Positions 16,431 to 26,249 are shown, counted from the stretch's first letter. The stretch is DNA of 64,000 nucleotides from an uncultured Alphaproteobacteria bacterium (GCA_943789475.1 CALSUG010000004.1:1-64000); one strand, 5' to 3'. The notes: generated by a model not told the origin, from the sequence alone. Numbers and translations are program-made.

Positions 16431-18347
16431 TTAATTGTTTAACTCTAACACTTTTTCAACAATGGCAGCGGCGTCCAATCCCGCCTGTTTATATTGTAAA
16501 TCAGGTTTGTCTTGATCTTGATAAATATCAGGAAGGTGCATTGTGCGCACCTTGAGGTCGCCATCCAATAGTCCATCGCGAGATAGGAATTCAAGCACGA
16601 ATGAGCCAAATCCACCGATTGATCCTTCTTCAATTGTGATTAATGCATCATGATTTTGTGCAAGATCACGGATAAGGTTTTCGTCTAATGGTTTTGCGAA
16701 ACGCGCATCCGCGATTGTTAAATTGATATTTCTTGTCTTTAAGATATCTGCGGCTTCCAAACATTCTTGTAAACGTCCACCGAATGATAGGATTGCGATG
16801 TTCTTGCCTTCGCGAACAATGCGTCCTTTACCAACTTCTATCGCAGGGGCATTGGCATCAATTTTAACGCCATATCCATTTCCACGAGGGAAGCGGAGGG
16901 CGCATGGCCCTTCATCATATTGTGCGGCGGTCGTCACCATGCGTGATAGTTCGGATTCATCACTTGGTGCCATTAACATCATGTTGGGGAGGCAGCCAAG
17001 GTAGGCGGTATCAAAAGCACCTGCATGGGTTGATCCATCTGCGCCGACTAAGCCGGCACGGTCTAATATAAAACGCACAGGTAGGTTTTGAATACACACA
17101 TCATGGACGACTTGGTCATATCCACGTTGTAGGAATGTTGAATAAATGGCACAAAATGGTTTCATTCCATCGGCGGCTAATCCAGCGGCAAATGTCACTG
17201 CATGTTGTTCGGCAATACCAACATCAAACATGCGTTTTGGGTACGTACCGCCAAATACATCCATACCTGTACCACCAGGCATCGCGGCGGTAATGCCGAC
17301 GATTTTATCATCTATTTTTGCTTCATTAACCAATTGATCGGCAAATACGCGTGTGAAACTTGGTGCGTTTGCGATAGGTTTATTTTGTTTTCCTGTTACA
17401 ACATCAAACGTTGCAACGCCGTGCATTTTGTCGGCTGAATTTTCTGCAGGTGCATATCCTTTACCCTTTTGTGTCACAACATGAAGGAGGACAGGACGAT
17501 CTTGTTCGCTATCTCGGATATTGCGGAGAATAGGGAGAAGGTGATCCATATTATGCCCGTCAACAGGGCCGATATAGTAAAAACCCATCTCTTCGAATAA
17601 GGTTCCTCCACCTAATGCTGCGCGTGCTGTTTCTTCTGCACGGGCTGCAGCTTTTTGAAGAGCCTCTGGCAGAATGCTTGTGGCTTTTTTTGCCATTTCA
17701 CGAACGTTATTGTAATGTTTTCCCGATACAAGGTTTGTTAAATATCGGCTCATTGCACCAGTTGGTGGAGCAATAGACATGTCATTATCGTTTAGAATGA
17801 CAAGCATACGTGATTTTATATCGCCTGCATTATTCATGGCTTCGTACGCCATACCAGCCGAAATTGACCCATCGCCAATCACCGCGATAACATTGTTGTC
17901 ATTCCCTTGTAAATCACGTGAAACGGCCATGCCCAGGCCAGCGGATATTGAGGTCGAGCTGTGCCCCGCGCCAAAATCATCATATTCACTTTCTTTACGT
18001 TTTGTGAAACCAGATAGCCCACCACCTTTGCGTATGGTTGTCATTCCACCTTTGCGCCCTGTTAAAATTTTATGGGGATAACATTGATGCCCTACATCCC
18101 AAATTAATTTGTCCTTTGGTGTGTCAAATACGGCGTGAATAGCGGTAGTCAGTTCAACAACACCTAAACCCGCGCCTAAATGGCCGCCCGTTTGTGCAAC
18201 GGAACCAATCATGTGGTTACGTACATTATTGGCCAATTCTTTTATTTCTGTATCATCGAGTGATTTTATATCTGTAGGAATGTTTACACGATCGAGGATG
18301 GTGTTTTGGTTATTTTTGTTGTTTTCTACTTTTTCCGCGTGTTGCAT
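16431..18347 (-). CDS. dxs: 1-deoxy-D-xylulose-5-phosphate synthase
   Basis: Thiamine-diphosphate enzyme joining pyruvate and glyceraldehyde 3-phosphate, the entry step of the MEP isoprenoid pathway; 638 residues. Transketolase-type motifs are [50 protein letters not shown] (ThDP motif, GDG...N), YIGPVDGHN and [15 protein letters not shown]. The N-terminus is about 15 residues longer and more polar than in typical homologues. Its presence shows that the organism makes isoprenoids by the MEP route, which makes the broken ispH frame nearby suspicious. Downstream neighbour is cdd. Confidence 0.98.
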   Translation of the reverse strand: MQHAEKVENNKNNQNTILDRVNIPTDIKSLDDTEIKELANNVRNHMIGSVAQTGGHLGAGLGVVELTTAIHAVFDTPKDKLIWDVGHQCYPHKILTGRKGGMTTIRKGGGLSGFTKRKESEYDDFGAGHSSTSISAGLGMAVSRDLQGNDNNVIAVIGDGSISAGMAYEAMNNAGDIKSRMLVILNDNDMSIAPPTGAMSRYLTNLVSGKHYNNVREMAKKATSILPEALQKAAARAEETARAALGGGTLFEEMGFYYIGPVDGHNMDHLLPILRNIRDSEQDRPVLLHVVTQKGKGYAPAENSADKMHGVATFDVVTGKQNKPIANAPSFTRVFADQLVNEAKIDDKIVGITAAMPGGTGMDVFGGTYPKRMFDVGIAEQHAVTFAAGLAADGMKPFCAIYSTFLQRGYDQVVHDVCIQNLPVRFILDRAGLVGADGSTHAGAFDTAYLGCLPNMMLMAPSDESELSRMVTTAAQYDEGPCALRFPRGNGYGVKIDANAPAIEVGKGRIVREGKNIAILSFGGRLQECLEAADILKTRNINLTIADARFAKPLDENLIRDLAQNHDALITIEEGSIGGFGSFVLEFLSRDGLLDGDLKVRTMHLPDIYQDQDKPDLQYKQAGLDAAAIVEKVLELNN

Positions 18348-18426
18348 CCTTTATGTTTTAAAGGGATACATAAAAAAGTCACTAAAAATATTGACTGTAG
18401 ACATAATTATATTTTATATTCTTCAA

Positions 18427-19026
18427 ATGCAAGATTGTTTAATCACTGTTCCTCCATCATCAAGCTTGAAATTTGAGAAAGCGGGATCACATGAGCGTTG
18501 GTTATGGAACAATTTTTCAAATTGTTATGGTTATACAATACGGCATGCATGGATAAGGGCTGTTAATTTGGGATCCTTGACATTATCGCAAGATAATAAA
18601 GGGGATAATAATAAATTAACTTCATCAGAAGGATTGCAAGAATTATTGGATCGCGATGGATGGGGGTGGATCGATCCAAATGATATTAATCCTGCTACAA
18701 TGCATGTTGTTGGTGTGTTTGGTTTTCGTCCATTAGGGTATGATTTTAATGAACATCATTGCTTTAGCTTGAATAAAGATGGTTCTTTTTCAGAAAAACC
18801 AGGTTCTGGTAACGCGCTTATTCGTTCAGGGCGATATAGTGATCATCATCACCCGTTGACAATTGAAAACTTGATTGATGAATATACGAAAGATATTGCG
18901 AAAAGTGTAATGTCACCTGTTTTTTCAGGATTTCATAGAATATTAGATAACGGATTAAAAATTCATGCACGACACTTTAGGCAAGGTGCGCCAGAACTTA
19001 TGCATTTTTATCCGAGTTATAGTTAG
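18427..19026 (+). CDS. Hypothetical protein between dxs and ispA, 199 aa
   Basis: Unrecognised cytosolic protein starting MQDCLITVPPSSSLKFEKAG, without signal peptide. Features are a Trp-rich stretch (GSHERWLWNNFSNCYGYTIRHAW), an acidic loop GLQELLDRDGWGWIDPNDINP, GRYSDHHHPLTIENLIDEY and a basic C-terminus KIHARHFRQGAPELMHFYP. It is divergent from dxs with 79 bases between the starts. It is AT-rich like the host chromosome. It lies in a region normally occupied by an uninterrupted ispA-dxs arrangement and reads against it. Confidence 0.68.
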   Translation: MQDCLITVPPSSSLKFEKAGSHERWLWNNFSNCYGYTIRHAWIRAVNLGSLTLSQDNKGDNNKLTSSEGLQELLDRDGWGWIDPNDINPATMHVVGVFGFRPLGYDFNEHHCFSLNKDGSFSEKPGSGNALIRSGRYSDHHHPLTIENLIDEYTKDIAKSVMSPVFSGFHRILDNGLKIHARHFRQGAPELMHFYPSYS

Positions 19027-19084
19027 TGGAAATATTATGAAGATGTCAGATGACATAATTTTTTAATGTTGTATTGTCTCGATC

Positions 19085-19573
19085 ATGAAAAAAACATGTC
19101 TTGTATCGACTATTCTATTATCGTTAAGTTCTAGTGCTATATCTCAAGGATTACTTTCTAGTGTTGTTTCTGAGAAACTAGATGAAACAGAATTTGTTCA
19201 TTTCGATCCTCATATGAAAGTAGAAAACGGGATGGCGATGGTGCCTTTTATGCAAGCAGTGCTATCCCTGAATGAAGAGTGCATTAACTTTAATGGTGTC
19301 GATTATATGGACCAACTTTGTAAAAAAGTTGGTGAAATTGTTAATGATGAAAATGATATGGCTTTTCCTGCCTTCTATGGTGTGGACGATCTTAAAAGGT
19401 TGCCTGCGGATTTATCTCTATCACAAGTGAGAACATTGGAGAAATGGGGGGCTTCTATACAAGCGGTATTTGAGCAACATGTATTAAATCGTGCAGATTG
19501 TCCTGATGATAATGTGTGCATACAACCAGTAGATAATGGAAAAATTTATCGTTTTCCTATAACTCCAGTTTAA
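19085..19573 (+). CDS. Hypothetical exported protein, 162 aa
   Basis: An N-terminal Sec signal peptide (MKKTCLVSTILLSLSSSAISQ, cleavage probably after Ser-Gln or nearby) is followed by about 140 polar residues. The mature part holds four Cys (EECINFNG, DQLCKKVG, ADCPDDNVC) that could form two periplasmic disulphides, and a helical C-terminal half around LPADLSLSQVRTLEKWGASI. I do not recognise a family. It follows the 199-residue hypothetical gene by 58 bases on the same strand and converges on ispA, ending 3 bases from it. Confidence 0.68.
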   Translation: MKKTCLVSTILLSLSSSAISQGLLSSVVSEKLDETEFVHFDPHMKVENGMAMVPFMQAVLSLNEECINFNGVDYMDQLCKKVGEIVNDENDMAFPAFYGVDDLKRLPADLSLSQVRTLEKWGASIQAVFEQHVLNRADCPDDNVCIQPVDNGKIYRFPITPV

Positions 19574-19576
19574 AAA

Positions 19577-20485
19577 TTAAGCACGACGCTCCAGCACATA
19601 ATGCGCGAATTTTTTAAGCATATTTGCACGATCACCAAATACATGTAAGTGACGACATGCTTGTGCAACCAACATTTCGGCACGCATACGAGCTTGATCT
19701 TTACCTAATGTTGATACGAATGTTGCTTTACCTGCAGCTTCATCTTGGTTGGCTGGTTTACCTGTATCATTTTCATCACCTTCAACATCTAAAATGTCAT
19801 CGGTAACTTGGAAAGCTAGTCCTAAATCATGGGCATATCCGCGTAAGGCTTTGCGATGTGCTTCATCTGCCTTACCCAAAATCCCACCTGCTTCACAAGC
19901 AAAGGCCATCAACATTCCTGTTTTTAAACGTTGAAGACGAGAGATGGTTCCCATGTCAAATTCTTCTGTTTCACCGATAAGGTCAAGCATTTGACCACCA
20001 CACATGCCATGACCACCCGCGGCCTTTGCCATTGCGGAGATTAATTGACAACGTACGCGTGGGTCTTCGTGAGTTTGGTTGTCAGATAAAATTTCAAAAC
20101 CGAGGGCTTGTAATGCATCACCAGCTAAAATAGCAGTCGCTTCATCAAATTTGCGGTGTGTTGATGGTTTTCCACGACGTGTATCGGCATCATCCATTGC
20201 GGGCAAATCATCATGAACAAGTGAATAACAGTGAATGAATTCTAATGCTGCGGCCGCGCGTTTTGCACGTGTTGGATCAACGTTAAATAATTTTGCTGAC
20301 TGCATGACCAAAAATGGACGAAGGCGTTTACCTCCACCAAGTGAACTGAAACGCATAGCGTCATAAAGGTAACCCTCGGCATCATCTGTTTGAGGAAGAA
20401 GATGTTCCATCGTTTTTGAAACGGTGGCGGCAACGTCATCAATGGCGGCTTGTAATTCTGGTTCGGCTTCACGAGGGGATGGCAT
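19577..20485 (-). CDS. ispA: Polyprenyl (farnesyl) diphosphate synthase
   Basis: Head-to-tail prenyltransferase extending dimethylallyl diphosphate with isopentenyl units to farnesyl diphosphate; 302 residues. The first aspartate-rich motif is in YSLVHDDLPAMDDADTRRGKP (residues about 95-115) and the second in AFQVTDDILDVEGDENDTGKP (about 225). GGKRLRPFLVMQSAKLF and GGQMLDLIGE are also family marks. Two small residues rather than aromatics before the first motif fit a C15 product, as far as this can be judged. It lies 30 bases after xseB on the same strand. Confidence 0.96.
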   Translation of the reverse strand: MPSPREAEPELQAAIDDVAATVSKTMEHLLPQTDDAEGYLYDAMRFSSLGGGKRLRPFLVMQSAKLFNVDPTRAKRAAAALEFIHCYSLVHDDLPAMDDADTRRGKPSTHRKFDEATAILAGDALQALGFEILSDNQTHEDPRVRCQLISAMAKAAGGHGMCGGQMLDLIGETEEFDMGTISRLQRLKTGMLMAFACEAGGILGKADEAHRKALRGYAHDLGLAFQVTDDILDVEGDENDTGKPANQDEAAGKATFVSTLGKDQARMRAEMLVAQACRHLHVFGDRANMLKKFAHYVLERRA

Positions 20486-20515
20486 GCTTGTTTTTATCCT
20501 TAAACTTAATTGTTA

Positions 20516-20776
20516 TTATTGGTTTTCAGGGTCGAATGGTTCTGTCCCTTTGGGGGTGCCATTTTGATCCAATGTTATTTTTTCGATTTTTAAACGCGCA
20601 TCATTAAGGCGTTTTTCACAATGTTTTTTGAGTGCCACACCGCGTTCATACGCAGAAATGGATTCATCTAGTTTTGTTTGTCCAGTTTCAAGATTGCGAA
20701 CGATGGTTTCTAATTCGCCCATCGCATCTTCAAACGCCATATTTTCTATTGCTGTCTGTGTCATAATGACAAACAT
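20516..20776 (-). CDS. xseB: Exodeoxyribonuclease VII small subunit
   Basis: Small helical subunit of ExoVII, a single-strand-specific nuclease; 86 residues. The family core MAFEDAMGELETIVRNLETG followed by KLDESISAYERGVALKKHCEKRL forms the two-helix hairpin that decorates XseA. The ATG at 20776 has AGG 4 bases away; an internal ATG at 20764 is equally possible. The xseB-ispA pairing is a widespread arrangement, normally continuing directly into dxs. Here dxs is 1.2 kb further on. Confidence 0.92.
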   Translation of the reverse strand: MFVIMTQTAIENMAFEDAMGELETIVRNLETGQTKLDESISAYERGVALKKHCEKRLNDARLKIEKITLDQNGTPKGTEPFDPENQ

Positions 20777-20824
20777 CGTACCTGATTTTTTTTATTCTTT
20801 CTATTGTTTTAGTTGAATATTAAC

Positions 20825-20853
20825 TTGACATAATGATCGCATTCAAATATCAT
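20825..20853 (+). promoter_or_regulatory. Sigma-70-type promoter of the small lipoprotein gene
   Basis: TTGACA (20825-20830), 17-base spacer, TATCAT (20848-20853). The -35 is a perfect match and the -10 matches at 5 of 6 positions. Transcription would start near 20860, about 25 bases before the GTG start at 20885. Confidence 0.75.
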
Positions 20854-20884
20854 GCTAAATATATAAAATTAAAGGAATGTTGGT

Positions 20885-21298
20885 GTGAAGAAAAAATTTA
20901 GAGCGGCTGTTTTTTTAGGAGTGTCCTCAATGCTGTCAGCATGTGAAAATCCGGATGCTTCATATTTTAAGCCGGTAGAGGTGCAGGGTTATATTGGAGA
21001 GCTAGAAGAGCGTGCAAATGTTGTCTTTGATATGCAGGAGAGATCTCAAATGGCATGTGTTCTTTTTTCAATAACTAACGGTGATGTTCGAAAATTGGAG
21101 AAGGCAATGAAACCCATTGTTGAGGTGTGGGAGGCTAATATAGGGGCAGATAATGAAAATATCAATGTTGAAGATGTTATTAGTCGTGTGGAACTTGCTG
21201 TGAGTAGTTCTTCTTTTCAAGAATCAGTTGAGAGGTTGAAAATGTTTGGAGAAAATGTAGGGCGCAGAGCTTCTTCACTGTGTTTTGGAATGAAATAA
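20885..21298 (+). CDS. Small lipoprotein of unknown function
   Basis: A 137-residue predicted lipoprotein whose basic n-region KKKFRAA and hydrophobic core lead to lipobox LSAC (Cys about residue 20). The mature part is helical and charged (YIGELEERANVVFDMQERSQ; SRVELAVSSSSFQESVERL), with a Cys in MACVLF and another near the end (SSLCFGMK). The GTG start is preceded by AAAGGA with 7-base spacing and by a near-consensus promoter. It probably stands alone: xseB is divergent and the deacetylase-family gene is convergent 5 bases away. No family recognised. Confidence 0.75.
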   Translation: MKKKFRAAVFLGVSSMLSACENPDASYFKPVEVQGYIGELEERANVVFDMQERSQMACVLFSITNGDVRKLEKAMKPIVEVWEANIGADNENINVEDVISRVELAVSSSSFQESVERLKMFGENVGRRASSLCFGMK

Positions 21299-21303
21299 TG
21301 CTT

Positions 21304-22215
21304 TTATTGTTTTGTATTTTTTAGAGCTTGTAGGTGGTGTTTTACGGATGTAGGAAGTGTATCCAAATTGTATCCACCTTCAAGGATGGATACGATGCGA
21401 GGGCATATTGATTTAATCTGATCCACAATCCACCCAAAATCGTTATGTGTGAGGTTGAGTTCACCTAGTGGATCACTTTCATGTGCATCAAATCCTGCGG
21501 AAAATATGATGAGTTCTGGATTGAATAGTTTGGCAAAGGGAATTATCTTATTGGTTACTGTTTTTCGAAAATCATCAGATGTTGTACCAACGGATAGAGG
21601 AGCATTGCATATATTTTTTGCATCAACATGCCCTGTATTAGGCCAAAATCCCAATCCTTGATGTGTCGAAGCATAGGCAATGTCATCGTGCCCATTGGCG
21701 GTGTGACGTTTAACTAAATCTTCTGTTCCATTGCCATGATGAACGTCAAAATCAATGATGAGTGTTCGGACGCTGCTTGATCTCGCCGCGATAAACGCAT
21801 TGGCGAATAGGCAAAATCCCATTGCTGTATCATATTCGGCATGGTGCCCAGGCGGACGGGAAAGAGCGAAGGCGGTTTTTGTTTCGCCATTCACAACTGC
21901 TTTGACGGCCTGTACGCCTGCGCCAACGGATATTAGTGCGGCATCATAAGATGTTGGTGACAAGTAAGTATCACCGTCAATGGCGTGATATCCATCAAAA
22001 GGTGTGTTGTCTAAGATAGAATCAAGATGGTCTTGTGGATGGGCGAGGAGGAGTGTGTTCTCATCTGCAGGATAGGCCTTTTCAATTGGAATATTTGGCA
22101 TGTCATTTTTGACCATGTCCAAAATACGTTCTAGACGCGCACTACATTCAGGGTGACCCAATCCTTGATTATGCTTGGTCATTGCCTCGTTTGTGAAAAT
22201 AACGAGGTCGTGCAT
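21304..22215 (-). CDS. Histone deacetylase family protein
   Basis: Zinc-dependent deacetylase of the arginase/HDAC fold (class II-like bacterial group: acetylpolyamine amidohydrolases and AcuC/HDLP-type enzymes); 303 residues. Visible active-site features are SRPPGHHAEYDTAMGFCLFAN with the tandem His, DFDVHHGNGTEDLV with zinc ligands Asp and His, and FSAGFDAHESDPLG with the third ligand Asp. EGGYNLDTL carries the conserved Gly-Gly-Tyr. The native substrate is unknown; acetylated lysine or polyamine are both possible. Its start codon overlaps the stop of the upstream lipoprotein gene by one base (TAATG), so translation is probably coupled. Confidence 0.92.
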   Translation of the reverse strand: MHDLVIFTNEAMTKHNQGLGHPECSARLERILDMVKNDMPNIPIEKAYPADENTLLLAHPQDHLDSILDNTPFDGYHAIDGDTYLSPTSYDAALISVGAGVQAVKAVVNGETKTAFALSRPPGHHAEYDTAMGFCLFANAFIAARSSSVRTLIIDFDVHHGNGTEDLVKRHTANGHDDIAYASTHQGLGFWPNTGHVDAKNICNAPLSVGTTSDDFRKTVTNKIIPFAKLFNPELIIFSAGFDAHESDPLGELNLTHNDFGWIVDQIKSICPRIVSILEGGYNLDTLPTSVKHHLQALKNTKQ

Positions 22216-23392
22216 TATTGTGCCAATGGATTGGTTGATCTGCGTGGGCGATGAATTAAATCAGGCGCTACGCGTTTGTTATCGGCACGCATCATTGTTT
22301 GTGCGCGGTTATATTCCAATTGTTTGCGTGTTAATTGATACCCAACGATAATTTTATAATTGGCGGCATTCGATGTGTTATCCATTGGAATGTACTGTGT
22401 AATTTTTTCTGCGTGATCTAAATGGTCAACGGATGGGCGGAATCGCATTGCGGTTGCCATGATTTTTTTTATCAACGGGTAATCCTTGTGGTGTAAGTAC
22501 GGAAACAAAATAGGGGAATGTCATAAAGGCTTCTTGATCCTTATTACCCTCAAAACGGCCTTTGTTTGTTATACGTCCGTTCATTAGGATATCAATATCC
22601 AATTCCATACCATTTGATGTTATTTCACATCCACCACGAATTTCATTAATCACTGCGCGGGCAAGTAAGTTTCCTGATAATTCGTTTTCAAAATAAGTCA
22701 TAGAGCGCGCGGACGGCATGATTTCGATTTGTGGGCATCCGGTTGCAGATGATAATTTTAAATCGGCCTCAGTAAACATGGGTGTTTCGATTGTTTGTGT
22801 TGGTGTTTGAATTTTGGGTTGTACAACCTCTACAGCCTTCATGACGGGTTCAACAATTTTTGTCATTTTTTTAGGTTGTATTACTTCTTGGATAGGTTCA
22901 ATTTTTTCAGCGACTGTTTTGGCGATTTCTTTTTCCGTCTTTGTAGTAGTGGATTGAGTGTCTTCTTTGATGTCTTTTACAATGGTTTGTGGCTTCGGTT
23001 GTTTGGGAACCGTTGGGTTTTATTATTGGTTCTGTGGTGATTGCTTTTGTGATTTCAATTGGTTGTGTAACAGTTGCCTTTTCAGCAGGCTTAATCGCTT
23101 CTTCTATAACTTCTTTTACGGGTGCGTCGGCAACGTCAACGATTTTTGATTTGGATGCTGTGTTGTCAAAACGAGGTGCATAACCGGTTAATTTTTCCAT
23201 CTCACTTAATTCTGTATCAATGGTCGCGCGATTGAGTGTTGGGGCAGGTGTGTTTTGAGTGCTAATATTTTCAACAGGCTGTGTGTCACTGAATAAATCT
23301 AATGATGGCATTGTTGGCCATGATATTGTGTCAACCGTTTCACATGCGTTTAATGTTAGGCAAGCGGTGGTGATTAATAGAATTTTTTTCAT
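22215..23392 (-). CDS. Alphaproteobacterial lipoprotein (frame broken twice)
   Basis: Read as one gene it encodes about 392 residues. There is a signal peptide with lipobox LNAC (Cys about 17). A long Lys/Thr/Glu/Pro-rich, probably disordered linker follows (about 60-190). The C-terminal domain holds TGCPQIEIMP, GGCEITSNG, TFPYFVSVL and finally IIVGYQLTRKQLEYNRAQ, a pattern I associate with conserved alphaproteobacterial envelope lipoproteins. Two frame breaks, near 23018-23021 (AAAA before CCC on the coding strand) and at the eight-A run 22463-22470, each need one base fewer. Fragments are 22907-23392, 22426-22866 extended, and 22215-22508 extended. The gene overlaps the downstream deacetylase gene by one base. 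Confidence 0.7.
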
Positions 23393-23451
23393 GTGGTTCT
23401 CTTCAATTAAGGCTATGGCTTTTTTTATAGTGATAGCCTATGTTTTTGATC

Positions 23452-24410
23452 ATGGCAATATCTCAAGAGATGACAATTCTTTTATCCGCACCACGTGGTT
23501 TTTGTGCGGGCGTTGATCGTGCAATTCAAATTGTAGAACGTGCGCTGGGGCAATATGGTGCGCCAGTATATGTTAGGCATGAAATTGTGCATAATAAATA
23601 TGTGGTAAATAGCCTGCGTGATAAAGGTGCAATTTTTATTGAGGAGTTAGATGAAATTCCAGAAGATCATAGTGATCGTCCCGTTATTTTCTCGGCACAT
23701 GGTGTGCCAAAATCGGTTCCTGAATTAGCGTCAGCAATGAATTTATTTTACATTGATGCAACATGTCCATTGGTGAGTAAAGTCCACCGCGAGGCGGAGC
23801 GTCATTATAAAAATGGTGATCATATTGTTTTGATAGGACATGAAGGTCATCCAGAGGTCGCAGGAACAATGGGGCAATTGCCCGATGGCGCGGTGACATT
23901 GGTTGAAACGATAGATGATGTTCAGGCGTTATCATTTTCAACAAATTCTGCACTGGCATATGCAACACAAACGACCGCTATCTATCGATGACACAGCGGA
24001 TATTGTGAATGCGTTGAAGGAAAAATATCCAGATATCCAAGGGCCGCATAAAGAAGATATTTGTTATGCAACAACGAATAGGCAAGAAGCAGTAAAAATG
24101 ATTGCTGAACGCGCGGATGCGATGTTGGTGATTGGTGCGCCCAATTCATCCAATTCAAATCGTTTGGTCGAGGGTGGCGTTGAATTACGGCTGTGCCAAG
24201 GCTGTATTAATTCAACGTGCCATTGATATTGATTGGAATTGGTTGGACGGTGTAAAAACGTTAGGTTTAACCGCGGGGGCATCGGCGCCTGAAATTTTGG
24301 TTGAAGAGGTCATTGAGGCGGTCAAAGAACGATATAATGTGAATGTTGAAGAAATCACTCTCCGCGAAGAAAATGTTGAATTTAAATTACCAAAGATTTT
24401 AAGAAGCTAA
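23452..24410 (+). CDS. ispH: 4-hydroxy-3-methylbut-2-enyl diphosphate reductase (frame broken twice)
   Basis: Iron-sulphur enzyme making isopentenyl and dimethylallyl diphosphate, the last MEP step. Cluster ligands are the Cys in [11 protein letters not shown], in [11 protein letters not shown] and in NYGCAKA (after correction). [12 protein letters not shown] and [14 protein letters not shown] are family marks. One surplus base near 23977 (ACC-G-CTATCTATCGATGAC) causes a stop at 23991; another in GGG at 24172-24174 breaks the frame again. Removing both gives one continuous IspH of about 318 residues with the expected [14 protein letters not shown] and RLVE-VALNYGC joins. The gene should be essential here, so sequence error is the likely cause. 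An upstream ATG at 23440 is possible. Confidence 0.93.
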
Positions 24411-25003
24411 ATTTTAAAAGGTCTAAAGATGCCTGTTGGCGTAACTCCATTTTCTTTTAATTCAGCCTCGTTTGTTAATTTCTCACGTAGTGTAAGCATG
24501 TCCATTGTGGCGCCAGCTTGAATTCCTTTTACAACATCACCTATTAATTTTAGGGAATGTGTGATTTCTTTTTTGCTAAAAGGTGTTATAAGGCCCATGG
24601 CTCCCGGTGCAATGGTTACGTTTGATATTCCAGGCAGAATAGGTTGTGCGTTGACGCTTGCAAATGAAATGGGAGAGAGTTTTGAAAGAAGACCTTTTTC
24701 TAAAAACTTCACCTCTCCAACATCTAAACTTGCTGTGAATCGCTCTTTTTCCAGTACATTCCATATGTGGTTGGCAACGGAATAAAAGGTGGCATTTTCA
24801 CTGCAGTCATATGCGGTATCATAAAAGCGGCCAGTTAGTAGCTGTTGAGGTTTTCCTTCTTCTTGGTAACGGCATCTGTACTCTGGTGTTATAACTGCGC
24901 GTAGGAAGGACTGGGAAGGGGATCTATCAAAGGCACTGTGTATGCGTGTAGGGTAAATATTGACGCCTAAAAGATTCTGTAGTCGGTGGTTTGAGATAAT
25001 CAT
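24407..25003 (-). CDS. Hypothetical protein, 198 aa
   Basis: Unrecognised cytosolic protein of host-like composition, convergent with ispH (4-base overlap). Segments of note: LLGVNIYPTRIHSAFDRSPS, FLRAVITPEYRCRYQEEGKP, a Gly/Pro-rich PILPGISNVTIAPGAMGLIT and a helical C-terminus KLIGDVVKGIQAGATMDML. No signal peptide, membrane segment or catalytic motif is visible. The region between its start and flhF (25004-25142) is AT-rich and contains one palindrome. Confidence 0.65.
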   Translation of the reverse strand: MIISNHRLQNLLGVNIYPTRIHSAFDRSPSQSFLRAVITPEYRCRYQEEGKPQQLLTGRFYDTAYDCSENATFYSVANHIWNVLEKERFTASLDVGEVKFLEKGLLSKLSPISFASVNAQPILPGISNVTIAPGAMGLITPFSKKEITHSLKLIGDVVKGIQAGATMDMLTLREKLTNEAELKENGVTPTGIFRPFKI

Positions 25004-25079
25004 ATATGGTTAATATACGTAGTATTTTTTGATATGTCAAACAATCGTTAACTTTTTGTTAAGAATTAGGTCTGGACAC

Positions 25080-25098
25080 ATGATTCGGGATGAATCAT
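25080..25098. promoter_or_regulatory. Palindrome upstream of flhF
   Basis: ATGATTC-GGGAT-GAATCAT, a perfect 7-bp inverted repeat 44 bases before the flhF start. The form suits a dimeric regulator's operator. No U-tract follows, so it is unlikely to be a terminator. The bound factor is unknown. Confidence 0.35.
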
Positions 25099-25142
25099 AC
25101 TATTTATGTGATTCTATACAATTCTATGTGTTATTCTAAATT

Positions 25143-26249
25143 ATGCGTCTTAAGACATTTCAAGCAAGAACTATGACAGAAGCAATGAAGCAAGTTCGTG
25201 ACACCTTAGGAGATGAAGCTGTGATTATATCCACTTCTGAGGAGAATAATGGTGTCCGCGTTACGGCAGCAATTGAACATATGGACGATTTGCCAGACCC
25301 TTACCCGCATGATTATGAACCGTTGGCATCGCGTCAGGCCGAACGCCCTCAATTTTCAAATGATTTATCCGCGCCAAAAGAAGAGATATCAAAAAAAGAA
25401 TATCTTCAATATGACGCCGAAGAAGATTTCGAAGGGCAAATAACAGAAGAGTTAACTGATATTATGTTACGCCATGTTGTCCCGACCGAGGTCATGGATA
25501 ATATTTTGGCTACCGCGGCAATGACAGGTTTGGGTAATACAAATTCTGCATTAATGGCGGCATTGGATCACTTATATAAATTTGTACCGTTACCTGCGAA
25601 ATCTAAACGCAAGGCGTTAATGTTGGTTGGCCCACCGGGTGCAGGCAAAACATTGATGGTCGCAAAGATGGCGACCCGTGCTGTGATGGATGGTTTAAAC
25701 GTTGCTGTTGTGACAACGGACACGGTTCGCGCAGGTGGTGTTGAACAATTACAAGCATTTACAAAGATTTTGGATATTCCATTACAAAAGGCAAAAACGC
25801 GTGATGATTTGAATAAGGTTTTAAATCAAACGCACGATCATGATATTGTGATTATTGATACGGCGGGGACAAATCCGCACGATCCCGATGATATGGCACG
25901 TGTTTCTCGTCTGGTTGATGCAGGATCTATCGAACCTATATTGGCAATGACCGCAGGTGTGGATGCCGAAGAATCATCAGAAATAGCGCAAAGTTTTGCC
26001 TTGTTAGGGGTGCAACGTATGGTCGCAACACGTCTTGATATCGCGCGTCGTTTAGGCGGATTATTATCCGCGGCACAAAAAGGTGGGTTGGCGTTTTGTG
26101 ATATTAGTTTTACCCCAAAGGTCACAGATGGTTTGTCATCAATGACACCGAATTTGTTATCTGAATTTTTAATTAACCCTGATCGTGCATTGCGATCATC
26201 GACCACCCCTGAACCTGAAAATAAAAAAACTGTAGGACAAAAGTCATGA
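25143..26249 (+). CDS. flhF: Flagellar SRP-like GTPase FlhF
   Basis: Signal-recognition-type GTPase that sets the polar site of flagellar assembly; 368 residues. The N-terminal B domain begins MRLKTFQARTMTEAMKQVRD, typical of FlhF. It is followed by a variable acidic linker, the N domain and the G domain: P-loop GPPGAGKT (about residue 164), TTDTVRAGGVEQLQAFTKIL, DTAGTNP (G3), and ATRLDIARRLGGLLSAA, which corresponds to the TKxD region with Arg-Leu in place of Lys-x. It overlaps flhG by 4 bases (ATGA), so translation is coupled. The presence of flhF and flhG implies a polar, number-controlled flagellum. Confidence 0.94.
   Translation: MRLKTFQARTMTEAMKQVRDTLGDEAVIISTSEENNGVRVTAAIEHMDDLPDPYPHDYEPLASRQAERPQFSNDLSAPKEEISKKEYLQYDAEEDFEGQITEELTDIMLRHVVPTEVMDNILATAAMTGLGNTNSALMAALDHLYKFVPLPAKSKRKALMLVGPPGAGKTLMVAKMATRAVMDGLNVAVVTTDTVRAGGVEQLQAFTKILDIPLQKAKTRDDLNKVLNQTHDHDIVIIDTAGTNPHDPDDMARVSRLVDAGSIEPILAMTAGVDAEESSEIAQSFALLGVQRMVATRLDIARRLGGLLSAAQKGGLAFCDISFTPKVTDGLSSMTPNLLSEFLINPDRALRSSTTPEPENKKTVGQKS

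Noticed and set aside
18211-18426. Longer N-terminus for the 199-residue hypothetical gene
   Set aside because: It would overlap 137 bases of the dxs 5' end antisense. The ATG at 18427 is the natural start.
22795-23183. Cys/Phe-rich rightward frames over the lipoprotein gene
   Set aside because: They are antisense to a clear signal-peptide lipoprotein and consist of complements of its Lys/Glu/Pro codons; no ribosome site.
23452-24410. ispH as a decaying pseudogene
   Set aside because: dxs and ispA are intact, so the MEP pathway is in use and ispH is needed; two isolated one-base surpluses with otherwise perfect conservation fit read error better.
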